Origin: Pelargonium nanum
Lineage: Eukaryota; Streptophyta; Magnoliopsida; Geraniales; Geraniaceae
Reading direction: 5' to 3'
Length of the DNA stretch: 23,825 nucleotides
Assembly (NCBI GenBank): GCA_036897485.1
Contig: JAYMTF010001370.1
Span: forward strand, 1 to 23,825
The notes under the pieces were generated by a model. That model was not told the DNA's origin. It saw nothing but the letters and a program-made list of their open reading frames with translations, and did not search any database. Of this stretch, positions 13,527-23,500 are shown one piece after another (positions within the stretch are counted from its first letter, which is position 1; the number at the start of each line of letters is the position of its first letter). Made by a program: the position numbers and the translations under genes.

Positions 13527-16500
13527 TTAATCCAAGAAACTGCAAGTGTCGTCACCTTCTTCGCACTCCTTATCATTCTCAAAGTCTGGTTCTCCAAAGC
13601 AGTCATCTTCAAAAAGATAAGTTGCAGCCTCATTCTTTTTCCGCGGATATCTATCATTCATCTCTATAACTGAAACGATTTTTTCCCTGATGCAATCTTT
13701 GAGCATTTCACCTTCAGATGCTTTAGACTGATCAAGCCCAAGAAGAGAAAAGCATTCTTCTCGGAACTTTGTGTCAATTGAAGACAAAATAAGGCCAGAT
13801 ATTGTTTGTGCAAGATCAGGGGCATAACTACGAACCTGAGCATGAAGAAAACAAGTTTATTGAGCAGGATGATAATATAGTATTCATCATGAACACTGTC
13901 AACAAGTAGTTAAAGAGGAAGCTACATACTATAAGACAGGAGAAAGACAAAGATTTTCTCATAAGATAGATAATTTTACAACATTTAGCTAGGACAAACG
14001 ATATGGTTTATTTTGTCACAAACTTTCTCAAGGAAATAGATCAGTATTTAACCTTTCTATCTGGAAATCCTTAATTTCGGTGACTGATAATCTTCCAAAG
14101 TCCATGGGTGTAGTGTTAACAAAAACTTCGCACATAAGCACCCCCACAATATCCATTTATAACAGATAAGTTGCATCCAATTTTTGTAAGTGAACTGCAC
14201 ATTTTTCTATTCATTTTGATGAACAACCACGTAGAGATGAAAATTTGACCCAGAATAACAAAAGAAGCGATAACATGAGAATATTTGGTGACACTAATTT
14301 CAATCCAAGGATAAAGGGACCCCACTGCACTGAACAGCTTTTATCACAAAATCATCTAGTAAAGAGAGATTTACCTTGCGGGCATGTGCACTTAGAAGAA
14401 CTCCTGCGTGTTTCTCCTTCAAATCATCAAATGCAAGTTTTATTGCCTTTTTAACAAGATTCCGTTTGGGTTGGGTCTTTTGCCTAGTTGATGATATCAT
14501 GACCTTGGTGACAGGTTAAGGAACAGATATATAGCCAAATAGGGAATCAACAAAAATGAAAATTTGTACAGATAAAATTTTGGATATTGTGTATGGTAAC
14601 CGTGGAGGACGATATCAATATGAGCAGACAGTGGCAAGTTCTCCCATTCTATTATTGCATGGCCTCCTTCATCCACAATGCTCCCCAAAGTCAATCCATA
14701 ACTTTTCCAGTCAATGCTTTTCAGAGCATTCAAAGATGGTTGTGAAAGTGAACAAGGTGAAAAATTGTTAAAATGCAAAACCTGGAAATGGTCAAGGTGT
14801 CCCAGTTAAATACAGTGTTTCATATAAATAAAATGATAACAGCAAGCACACAAAATAGAGGAGCTGTTAAATAGAGAAACCAGTCTTTCTGTTTCCGTTG
14901 GTATTATTTTAGTGAGTTGTACAATTGTAACTAAACTTCTAGTATGTATTCTAGAAATTATCATCAACACGAGGCTTTGTCAAAGGTATGCTAAGACAGG
15001 ATAGATTGAATGCACCTATCTTCAGATGTATAATCATAATGTACTTAAAATGTCCATTTTTCTGTTATTGCTGGTTCTTTTATTATTGGTCCATTTAGTA
15101 AAGTCCTGCATATACCCATCACCCAATTACAGTTTTTTATTTGAGCTTGAATTAAAGATACCTGCACGTCTTACACTATTTATGAACAATAATCCATGAC
15201 ATAAGCATACATGATTCTTCCTCGTGACATGTCATGGAATGATGGAATCATAACCTCAATGCAGGCTCTTGCTCGTGGTTATTTCCATTACATGCCATAT
15301 GTAAATTAGATGAGACTGAAAATCAAGGACAGAATGAGCCCTCGAGTAATTACAGTTAAGATCAAAAGAACCGCTATCAGAAAAGATTGGAACATGCAAA
15401 ACTTTGGTATAAACTTTCGAAGATATGTTCCAATCATATTGAAAACATGCATCTTTTACCTCATGACCTGTGCTATTTAAAACACACTTAATACTGGTTG
15501 TTTAGTCAAAGGGATATTATAAAGAATAACAGGATAGATGATACAGACCTCTGTTTTGACACCACGTCTCATGAAGCAAGGACTGATTGGCTCTGGTAGC
15601 TCACTTATTATTACTATAGCTTCCACCATCAGTCCATTACTCCTATTGCTTTCTTTGTGGCATGCTATTGCACTCCCCATTTTCAGATTTCCCCTAATAA
15701 GCAAAAAAGAGAAAACACACCAAAAAATTACAATTAATAACAATGGAATTTCATTTTGTGACAAGATGTTGATATATTATAGAAGTTATGTCTGGCAATG
15801 ACTGATGGAGAGGATCTAATGGCAGATAAATTTTTTTGTATATAATTATATTTATAGCAAGTTGTTGAAATGTACCTATATGGAGCAGAGCTTACAAAAA
15901 CCCAACCCAAGGACAAACTTGTAATTGAAACAATTCGAATCTCAAAAATGAAAGCAAACTACCATTTATTGAGTCCAAACATACCCACTAGCAAAGCAAG
16001 TCTCACACTTTTTGTGTAAACTATTGCCATGTTTTAGTACATAATCTTGAAGCCCTGACTTCAGACGTTCTACATTAGAAGCTGAAAAGGGTAACGGATT
16101 GAACTCATTTGCTAGGAAAACAACTTCATATCGTGATCCAGGAAAATCACTGTTCTCAACAACCAGTTCAGTTGCGACATTCTGGAATAATAAAGAAACA
16201 GATTAATTAAGTAACATTTCACACAATCCTAAAACAGTTTTTTCCGTACACATAAAATCCTAACATAGATTACAAAGCGTAGAAGCTTAACTTACAGGGA
16301 TATTCAGAACAATGATCTGCAAAAAAAAAAAAAAAGGTAAATATGTGTAAATACAGAGGAAATGAAATGAAAGGATGTTACAGTGGGAAGTGTCAGTAGA
16401 AATTTTAAAAGTGAAGACTGAAGAAACAATTCAAGTTATGGAAGGTTCTTAGTGAACCCATATCATAATGAGGAACTTTGTAACTTGGGTCATTAGAAGC

Positions 16501-18269
16501 AATCACTTTCATGAAATGCATATTAATAGAAGAAGTTGTCCGGACAGCTCAATCCTTTTCTAACATCTAATAGGTCACCAGGTTGGTTGCAGACAACCAA
16601 TAATATCGTTAGCTTTCTTCAAGAAAACAATTTGAGACCCCCTACTCCCTGTCAAGGTGGTGTCCCATGCATGCTTGGATATGGTTTCTTAGAATAGCTG
16701 TGAGATATAAGTGCAGCAATCTAGTGTTTGCCTATTTACTAAATATGACATTCATTCTCATAATTGGGGCATCTTAGTACCTAGCTTGTCAATTGTCATC
16801 TATTCAGCCAAATGGCATTGCCATCGACCATGTTAGAGTATCAATCTAACTAGTTAACAACTTGCTTGTAAAAGAGACACAACCAAATGGTGTTGCCTAA
16901 CTTGTTTATCAACACTTCTAAGTCACTGCCTAACCAAGCTTCCCTTTGTCCTCCAATTGCTTGTACCAGAGCATGAGAACAGCGAATTTATAAATGAAAG
17001 CCGGCAATGATTTACAATAGAAGCAAATTTTAGACAAAGTCATGGGTTGTCAGCAAAGTAACAAACCTTTTCAAAGAAGCGGTTGATCTCTGCCACTAAA
17101 CCATCAACACTTTCAGATATGGACAAACACACTTCAGTTCCACTGGAAAAAGAGAGGCATCAACCAATTCATAATAAGATAATGAAAACCCAGCAATAAA
17201 GTTAAGTTAAATTGCATACCTGAATTTGACACCATTCTTAGGGGTTGCAGGAAGTCTAATCAACCTTCCACTTGACACACTATCCTTTAAATTTACATGA
17301 TAATGATATATCTCACTGTCACATATGTCTGCAATCTCCACAAATAAAAGCAACAGCTCAGAACATCAATACTAGGTCTAAGAACAAGCACGCGGTGAGC
17401 ACACGCATTTTTAATCATTCCAACATTATCATTCGTGACATAGATGAAAAATGATTGAACAACCAGCTATGAAACCCATTCAGACAACAACTTTCAAAGG
17501 AGCACAAGAAGGTTAATAATCAGTAATCCTACTCCTACATGATTGAAATGTAAGAATGATGTCACAACGAAGAATGTTAACTACTAGTCTCTTTCAATAC
17601 TAATACGCCAATATTATCTATCACATATTAGCATGATTGAAATGAAAGAATTGAACTCACTAGTAGTTCTGATAGAAAGCACTCCATCTGCATCACAATG
17701 CTCGACCGATGTCAAACAATCCACACCCAACAAAAGCACATACACATTAGAAACTACACTGGCTCATAACCATCCTTAAAAGAATTTGACTACAATGTAG
17801 CGCACTTCCAACACAATAATTCATACAACCCATAGTTACCCCAATTTTGAGCTGGAACACCTTCTCTCGGCCACTTCAATCCCTGAAACTCCTCCAAGCT
17901 GCTTCCGGCGCCAGTATCCGAAACTACACACGACAGATCCAACCAAAACTCTCACAAAAACATCATATACTAACCAGCAATGTTATCGTGCAGAAGAATT
18001 CACCGAGAGTGACAGAGAAACTTACTTGATATGTGAATCACAGGAGGTTGTGGCAGCGAAGACGATTTGAGGAAAACGGACAATCGACAAAGCTCTTCTG
18101 ATACTCGGCATCTTTGAAACGCTGAGGAAATTAGCTGCAAAACATCAAGTTCCGATCGGAGTGAGAGTGACGAAATTTCTTTAGCAATCGAGATTTCAAT
18201 GAATTTATGAGATGAAACCGAACAGCGACTCACTTGTATACAGAGATTTTGAACTGAAAATTTTTCCAT
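13527..18269 (-). CDS. MTOPVIB: Meiotic DNA topoisomerase VI subunit B-like protein
   Basis: MTOPVIB joins the SPO11-1/SPO11-2 pair to form the topoisomerase-VI-like complex that makes meiotic double-strand breaks. Twelve exons, in minus-strand order: 18269-18234, 18134-18026, 17923-17840, 17697 is intronic and the fourth exon is 17687-17661, then 17328-17220, 17142-17067, 16316-16296, 16181-15985, 15693-15549, 14781-14588, 14507-14375 and 13835-13527, giving 467 aa. Arabidopsis MTOPVIB is, as I recall, of similar length (about 490 aa). Key stretches are [20 protein letters not shown] near the N-terminus, a GHKL-like [13 protein letters not shown] at 49-61, [24 protein letters not shown], then a transducer-like C-terminal half with [20 protein letters not shown] and [18 protein letters not shown], and an acidic tail. 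The ATP site looks reduced compared with true TopoVIB, as in the family. The start MEKFSVQNL was chosen because the open frame upstream runs into the U6 promoter. Intron 10 is AT-AC; exons 4 and 7 are only 27 and 21 bp. Confidence 0.9.
14508..14587 (-). other. Putative U12-type AT-AC intron in MTOPVIB
   Basis: No GT-AG pair joins exons 10 and 11 in frame with good sites. On the minus strand the exon ends CATACACA at 14588 and the intron starts ATATCCAAAA. A perfect minor-spliceosome branch motif, TTCCTTAAC, lies at plus 14515-14523, and the intron ends CTGTCAC at 14508. Joining gives CA/C AAG GTC ATG, that is [12 protein letters not shown], in frame with both exons. The first six donor bases match the U12 consensus ATATCCTTT; the next ones do not. 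Confidence 0.8.
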
Positions 18270-18355
18270 TGGAGAAGAAGCATTCGAAGAAACTCCCGCG
18301 CACCTTGAACCAAATTTAGCAACCACAGATGTGAGCTCATGGGTTTTGAACTTAG

Positions 18356-18363
18356 TTAATATA
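18356..18363 (-). promoter_or_regulatory. Candidate TATA box of MTOPVIB
   Basis: On the minus strand TATATTAA lies about 90 bp before the MTOPVIB ATG, which would place the start near 18327 with a leader of roughly 55 nt. It sits only 15 bp from the U6 USE. Position and consensus only. Confidence 0.45.
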
Positions 18364-18378
18364 GTGCTCCTAAACAAA

Positions 18379-18389
18379 GTCCCACATCG
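18379..18389 (+). promoter_or_regulatory. Upstream sequence element (USE) of the U6 gene
   Basis: GTCCCACATCG matches the plant snRNA USE consensus RTCCCACATCG in full and starts 66 bp before the U6 start, as expected. Confidence 0.95.
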
Positions 18390-18413
18390 ACCACATACAA
18401 AGCTTTTTGTTTG

Positions 18414-18421
18414 TTCATATA
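18414..18421 (+). promoter_or_regulatory. TATA-like box of the U6 gene
   Basis: TTCATATA lies at -31 to -24. The 24-bp gap to the USE is the short spacing that specifies RNA polymerase III in plant snRNA promoters; Pol II snRNA genes have about ten bases more. It differs by one base from the common TTTATATA. Confidence 0.85.
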
Positions 18422-18444
18422 GCACAAAGTTGGATCATCAGCTT

Positions 18445-18464
18445 GTCCCTTCGGGGACATCCGA

Positions 18465-18496
<32 letters not shown>

Positions 18497-18546
18497 GGCC
18501 CCTGCGCAAGGATGACACGCACAAATCGAGAAATGGTCCAAATTTT
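18445..18546 (+). ncRNA. U6: U6 spliceosomal snRNA
   Basis: U6 is the catalytic snRNA of the major spliceosome. The sequence opens with GTCCCTTCGGGGACATC (the 5' stem-loop) and contains ACAGAGA at 18480-18486, which pairs with the 5' splice site. The catalytic AGC triad is at 18492-18494, followed by GGCCCCTGCGCAAGGATGAC for U2/U4 pairing and the internal stem-loop. It ends GGTCCAAATTTT. It looks full-length (about 102 nt) and undamaged, and with its USE, TATA and terminator is likely to be active rather than a pseudogene. The open frames crossing it (18331-18552 plus, 18356-18631 minus) are meaningless. Confidence 0.97.
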
Positions 18547-18550
18547 TTTT
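18543..18550 (+). terminator. RNA polymerase III terminator of U6
   Basis: A run of eight T follows GGTCCAAA directly, the standard Pol III stop at the end of plant U6 genes. A second T-run (18554-18558) lies just beyond. Confidence 0.95.
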
Positions 18551-19233
18551 GACCTTTTTGCCCTTACTTTCACCATCTCTTCCCAAACTACCCTCACAGT
18601 CTCCTCTTTTCCAGTAATGACCCTGCATCATCAGTTCTTATCCTGCACCTCCGCACCACTGGAACAGAAAAAAATATATTTTTAACCTTCTGTTCCCAAA
18701 CTACCCTCGTAAGTTTTCTCTGAAAAGTTGAAAACTGAAGAAACTCACTCAAGTACTCAACTTCTTGCTTGCTCGCTCCTTGTTTGGATGCCGAGAAAAT
18801 TCAGGGAAATGAAAGTTAGACCTCCGATTAAACCCTTTCTATGTTTTCCGGCGTCTTCGCACCGACCTTATCATCGTCATTTCTATTTTGGAAGGCCCTA
18901 ATCTGCAATATCAAGTAAGTGATATGTTTCACATCCGTTTGTTTGTAGCAATTTTTTGTCAACAGTTAAGATTGCAACAACAGTGTGTTAGGTCTGTAGT
19001 TCCTACCAATGTATATGTATAACATGGCCACATCCACTTGATATGAAACTCAGTTCATAGCAATTGACTGAAATTAATTAGCTTCATTGGTACATGGACA
19101 TTCTAATGTTTGTGTGTTAGAGTCAAATCAGAATTCAAATTTCAATTACTTTGTAATTAATTAGTCCATTGAATAAAAGGATTTCCCAAATTTACAAAAA
19201 TCAAAATATTTACTTTTACTTCACCAGATCACC
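18551..19233. other. Spacer between U6 and pantothenate kinase
   Basis: It holds a 16-bp direct repeat (18580-18595 and 18693-18708) and a CT-rich stretch ending in a good donor, ATATCAA/GTAAGTG at 18915, which could be an early leader exon of the downstream gene. A 37-codon frame from the ATG at 18788 to a stop at 18900 resembles nothing I know. No gene is asserted. Confidence 0.4.
18580..18708. repeat. 16-bp direct repeat downstream of U6
   Basis: TTCCCAAACTACCCTC occurs at 18580-18595 and again at 18693-18708. The bases around the copies differ. Confidence 0.75.
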
Positions 19234-19242
19234 TATATAAAG
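19234..19242 (+). promoter_or_regulatory. Candidate TATA box of pantothenate kinase
   Basis: TATATAAAG is followed about 100 bp later by a good donor, AAGAACAG/GTATTC at 19336. A leader exon from about 19265 to 19335 and a leader intron to the acceptor CTGTTGCAG at 20379 would follow. A start further upstream, near 18740, is also possible. Confidence 0.4.
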
Positions 19243-19774
19243 AGTGTTCAGCAACATAATGAAAAAATATAGAGAATTATTGAGGGCATACAATCAGCAC
19301 AAGCAAATCAATTGGATTCAAGCTTCAAGAACAGGTATTCCTCTGTTTGTTTGTTTTTTCTTCTTCTATTATGTAATAACTAATAATGAAAGATACAAAG
19401 TCTATTGATAGTATTAGTGAAAGAGATGACAAATTAGATGATGATGATGGTTTTTAGTCTTTTAGATTTATCTCACTTATCTATATTATTAACTTTTTTA
19501 TATTATAAACATATTTTGGTAAATTTAGTGTTTAAGTTTTTAATTTATTTCATAAATTTTAAAATTGCGCCTCACTTCAAAAAAGTGACACTTCACAGTG
19601 ATCATCAAGTGCACCTCGCGCCTTTTAAAACATTGGAACATTATTTGATAACAGTATATTACTGTTCCAGTCGGCAAATATACCTTGATTGCTGTATTAA
19701 AATGGGGTTATATGATGAGCGACAGAATTAGTTAGTATGTCTGCTAGCTTGTGTGAAACTCAGAATGGGAATTT

Positions 19775-19798
19775 TTGTTGTTGTTGTTGTTGTTGTTG
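19775..19798 (+). repeat. (TTG)8 microsatellite
   Basis: Eight perfect TTG units in the presumed leader intron of the pantothenate kinase gene. The tract is likely to be length-polymorphic. Confidence 0.95.
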
Positions 19799-19830
19799 TA
19801 TGCATGACCTTTTTGTTAACATTTTTTTAG

Positions 19831-19935
19831 CGAATCCACATCAACTCTATTGAAGACTTGTTTTTGGAGAGCTGTGGGTTTGGTAAAATTGATCTTCATG
19901 TCAGACGCAAGCTCATAGCTGTGAGGGATGTGTGA
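19831..19935 (+). other. Exon-like open segment of unknown origin
   Basis: A T-rich acceptor (TTTTTTTAG ending at 19830) precedes 34 sense codons and a TGA at 19933-19935. The frame reads RIHINSIEDLFLESCGFG and then KIDLHVRRKLIAVRDV, with a mixed protein-like composition unlike the AT-rich surroundings. I cannot name the family. The frame does not join to the pantothenate kinase start and no partner exon is evident, so it is a candidate gene remnant or leader exon only. Confidence 0.25.
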
Positions 19936-20000
19936 AAAAAAATGTTAGTCTAAACTATTCAAAGAATGTGTGGAAAAATGTTTAAACATATATTGAAACA

Positions 20001-20055
20001 TGAGATGCGTGATTTGTCTTGGTTGCAACTTGCAACGTGAGATGCGTGATTTGTC
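20001..20055. repeat. 18-bp direct repeat around a small palindrome
   Basis: TGAGATGCGTGATTTGTC stands at 20001-20018 and 20038-20055, a 37-bp period. Between the copies lies the perfect palindrome GTTGCAA-C-TTGCAAC at 20022-20036. Confidence 0.85.
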
Positions 20056-20397
20056 ATGCCAAACTGGACAAATCTTGTAAGATAGTTATATATACAAGTT
20101 AAACATGTTTTACACATGGGGTTTTGGTCGGGCACACTACTCACGGCTGTAACAATATCCTAGTACGACGTATGATGGAGATCTAATTAACATATAAAAC
20201 CATGTTGACATCTCCTTCTTTGTACACAATATTTTTCATTTAAATACGGTATGATCGACCAACAATCTCTTAATTAATACAGCAACCTCAAGATAGTCAA
20301 TGCTGTTCTGTAAATTTTGCCCCAGCCTGTAATTAGTAATAACTGCAACACCTGAATGCAGATTACAACCCTGTTGCAGAAGAAAAAAAACACTGTA

Positions 20398-23292
20398 ATG
20401 GACCTAAAAGATCTTGAAGTTGAAGGGACTTCCCAGAAAATTGAAAAGTCAGATACTGATCATCAGTGTGTGTCCCATTTGGCCTTGGATCTTGGAGGTA
20501 TATATTCTTTTTAAACATTTTACAATATTGCAGGCTCATTGGTTTTTTTGTGTGTGTGTGAGTGTCTTGCATGGTTGTTAATTTCGCTTCAAGGTTTTAT
20601 TTGTTTAAATTACTTATGGCAAACACTAGTTTATCTGATATTTATGCACCTAGGCTTTCCCTTACATTTGTACTGGTGTAATATATGTGATATGATGTTT
20701 TTGGCAGGCTCTCTCATCAAATTGGTGTATTTATCAAGAAAGAGTGAAATTTTGAATGATGATACTCTTGTGCAAGGGAGGCTTCATTTCACTAAATTTA
20801 AATATAGCCAGATGGATGATTGCTTTGATTTCATAAGGTCCAAGATTTCGCACCTTGGTGGTATGTATGTCTTTGTTGCCATTTTTATAAGTTAATTTTA
20901 GCCTTTTAGGCATGGGATATATTGTTCATGCATTATGGATATATGAGGAATATTATAGAAACATTAGTTTTGATATATACCAACTAATCATTAAAAAAAA
21001 TTCATTTGATTGCATGTGTTTATGAGCTATATTAAGATGAATATCTCTCCTCTTTTCTCAAACACATTCTCATTGAGATATGCTAAATTGTTTCAGTAGC
21101 ATTTGCATTAATTTTTGTTCTTCTAGAATCAAGAATCGAAACAAAAATAAATTTCAATTCATCATATCATGTTAGTTGAAAAAAATTAGTTGTGAAAACG
21201 ATTTTAAAATGAGAATCACATTCTAAATAGTTTAATTCAAACACTACTTAATTTGATCAGGTTCTCTGGATCACAAGGCTCCTATCAATGACAATATCAT
21301 CATTAAGGTAACAAGAAGAGAAATACGTATTGTAAAGTAAATCTATTGTAAAAAGATTGTGGAGTTCATGACATGCTTTTTTTAACTACTTAAGAGTTCC
21401 ACTATATATTTGAGAAGGCCACAGGTGGTGGAGCAAACAAATATTCAGGTCTCTTCAAAGAAAAGCTTGGAATATGTTTTGAACAGGAAGATGAAATGGG
21501 ATGTCTTGTGGCCGGAGCAAATTTTCTGCTTAAGGTCAGAGAGATATACTAATACATTATACATGCCTATAATTAAATGGATTGGGAAATTGTATTTTTT
21601 TTTCCAGTGTAAACCACTTGTAAACCCCTGCTCGGACCGGATAAGGTTCTTCTCTCCTCCCCATAAGTGTGTTTAGTTTAGTGGGATTGGTGATGAGACA
21701 TGTTGTGATTTTCTTTGAACAGACAATCCACCAAGAGGCTTTCACGTATATGAATGGTCAGAAGGAGTTTGTGACGATAGATCACGATGATTTGTATCCG
21801 TACGTCCTTGTTAATGTTGGGACTGGTGTTTCCATTACGAAGGTATAAAATCATATTCCCCTGTCTGAAAATGAGTATTTTGGTTTCTTTATTGAGAAAA
21901 ATTAAAAAGGAGTTAGTCAGTTTTATACATTTCTTTTGTATCTCTAAATACATGCATCATAACAAATATTATAATATTTGTAATTCATGCATAACTGAAT
22001 CCGCAAATAATTGATTGTTGGGAATAATTTTATTTTGTTTTTATCTTAGGTGGAATCCAATGGCTCATGTGAGTTAATCGGTGGAACAGTTATTGGCGGA
22101 GGAACATTTTGGGGTTTGGGAAGGCTTCTCACCAAGTGCAAGAGGTTAATTTTTCTAATCTAGTTTCATCTCAATTATTGTATATATGTATCAGTATATA
22201 GATATATATTCACAGAGGAACTATATAAAATTCTGCTCATAATTAATTTGTATTTCAGTGTTGATGAGTTGGTGGAGATGAGCCAACATGGAAATCGTAA
22301 AGCCATAGACACTCTTGTTGGAGACATCAATGGTGGAATAGACTGCAATTTGGTACATGTTATTTTTATATATATAGTCTAGGTCCTGTGTTGGGAATTT
22401 TCAGGACACAAAAAATTGTTCACAAACATGTTTTACTATCTGTCGATATCATCTTCAATGTTCATTTAAATATTATTTTTTTTGCACATTTTTATAAATG
22501 TTAAAACGGACAATGAAATTGATTTCAACATACATTAAACATGTTTGTGAACAATTTTGTTTTGTACATTTAATTATGCAATTGCAGTTGTGCACTTAAG
22601 CTTTCTCACCTCTGTTTTATAACGGTTAATAATTAGGTTCTATTAATGCAGCTTGGTACGGATATCTCATCGGAAATTGTTGCTTCTTGCTTTGGCAAGG
22701 CAATGTATGACAATAAAGAGCTTGAAGATTACAAACCTGAAGATATTTCTGGGTCCCTCTTAAGAATGATATCAAGCAATATTGGACATGTTAGTTTCAT
22801 ATGTACAATAATTTATATTCTTTCGCCTCATTATAAGTACACTTTTTTTTTTAAGTATCCAGATGATTTTGTTGAAACTAACTAAAAGTGTTTTAACTAA
22901 TTTATATTCAAATACTATTGGTAATTCATGCGTTTCTCAGATTACTTGCATGAGTGCACTTCGGTTTGGGCTCAAGCGGATATTTTTCAGCGGGTCTTTG
23001 ATTCAGAATCATGCTACCATGGATGCAATTTCTGATGCATTTAGTTTCTGGAAATTAAGTGGGAGCTGGTTCGATCTTCTTCTATTGAAACTTATTTTTG
23101 TTTGTTGTCGATTGTAATCTTTTAATTGTTCTAAACATTTTTATGATTTGTTATGTGCTATATACTATTTCCAGGTCGTTGGGCGAACCACCGAAAGCAA
23201 TGTTTTTGCGACATGAAGGGTTTGTTTGTGCAATTGGTGCATTCCTCAAGCACCAAAAGATTGACCTAAATGGTTTGGTGGTGCATGATTAA
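20398..23292 (+). CDS. PANK1: Pantothenate kinase (type II, PANK1-like, no phosphatase domain)
   Basis: This enzyme phosphorylates pantothenate (vitamin B5) with ATP, the first and usually controlling step of coenzyme A synthesis. Ten coding exons: 20398-20497, 20708-20860, 21261-21307, 21418-21534, 21723-21842, 22050-22144, 22259-22352, 22652-22789, 22941-23068 and 23175-23292, giving 369 aa, close to Arabidopsis PANK1 (about 380 as I recall). Visible features are the phosphate-binding [12 protein letters not shown] at 30-41, [13 protein letters not shown] at 101-113, [15 protein letters not shown] with the presumed catalytic Glu126, [15 protein letters not shown], the glycine loop [14 protein letters not shown] at 190-203, [15 protein letters not shown], and [17 protein letters not shown] near the end. 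It stops there, so it lacks the C-terminal DUF89 domain of PANK2. Two junctions are less sure: the acceptor before ATGGG (TTGAGAAG, with one extra Lys if AAG is exonic) and the last donor, TG/GTTCGA. The start [10 protein letters not shown] follows an acceptor, with no earlier in-frame start in that exon. Confidence 0.93.
22406..22567. mobile_element. MITE-like inverted-repeat element in a PANK intron
   Basis: AATTGTTCACAAACATGTTT at 22414-22433 is the exact reverse complement of 22537-22556. The match continues outwards with small gaps through A-rich and T-rich ends (ACACAAAA and TTTTGTTTTGTA). The roughly 160-bp AT-rich element sits in the intron 22353-22651, clear of both splice sites. It has no coding capacity. 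I could not settle a target-site duplication, so the superfamily is unknown. Confidence 0.75.
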
Positions 23293-23500
23293 AATTAATG
23301 GAGATTTATTTGATGATCAAAGCATAGAATGTATGTTACGCGGGTTAGCGAATACTTATGTGTTGTAGAGATACATGTTAAGCCGTTTGAAAGTTGATGA
23401 ATTATTGTTATTATGTGTGACGCAATGTTACAATGAAAAGGTTGTGTTATCATCAATTTGAATAAAATTGGAAGCATTCTGCTCATAACTTGCATTTCAT
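23293..23500 (+). other. Pantothenate kinase 3'UTR
   Basis: An AATAAA at 23461-23466, about 170 nt past the stop, is a good poly(A) signal. The cleavage site is not visible. Confidence 0.65.

Noticed and set aside
14488-14570. GT-AG alternative for the MTOPVIB exon 10/11 junction (donor GTACAA, acceptor ACTAG)
   Set aside because: It keeps the frame but inserts YPKFYL and drops VMISSTR, uses a weak donor and an acceptor without a pyrimidine tract, and leaves the perfect TTCCTTAAC branch motif unexplained.
18000-18425. A 141-aa minus-strand open frame as the true N-terminus of MTOPVIB
   Set aside because: Its upstream half crosses the U6 promoter, and its middle reads through an intron with a good GTGAGT donor and TTTTGCAG acceptor. 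Splicing gives the compact start [12 protein letters not shown] followed by LISSAFQ.
18331-18631. Open frames on both strands over the U6 gene
   Set aside because: The sequence is U6 snRNA with its own Pol III promoter and terminator; the frames are incidental.
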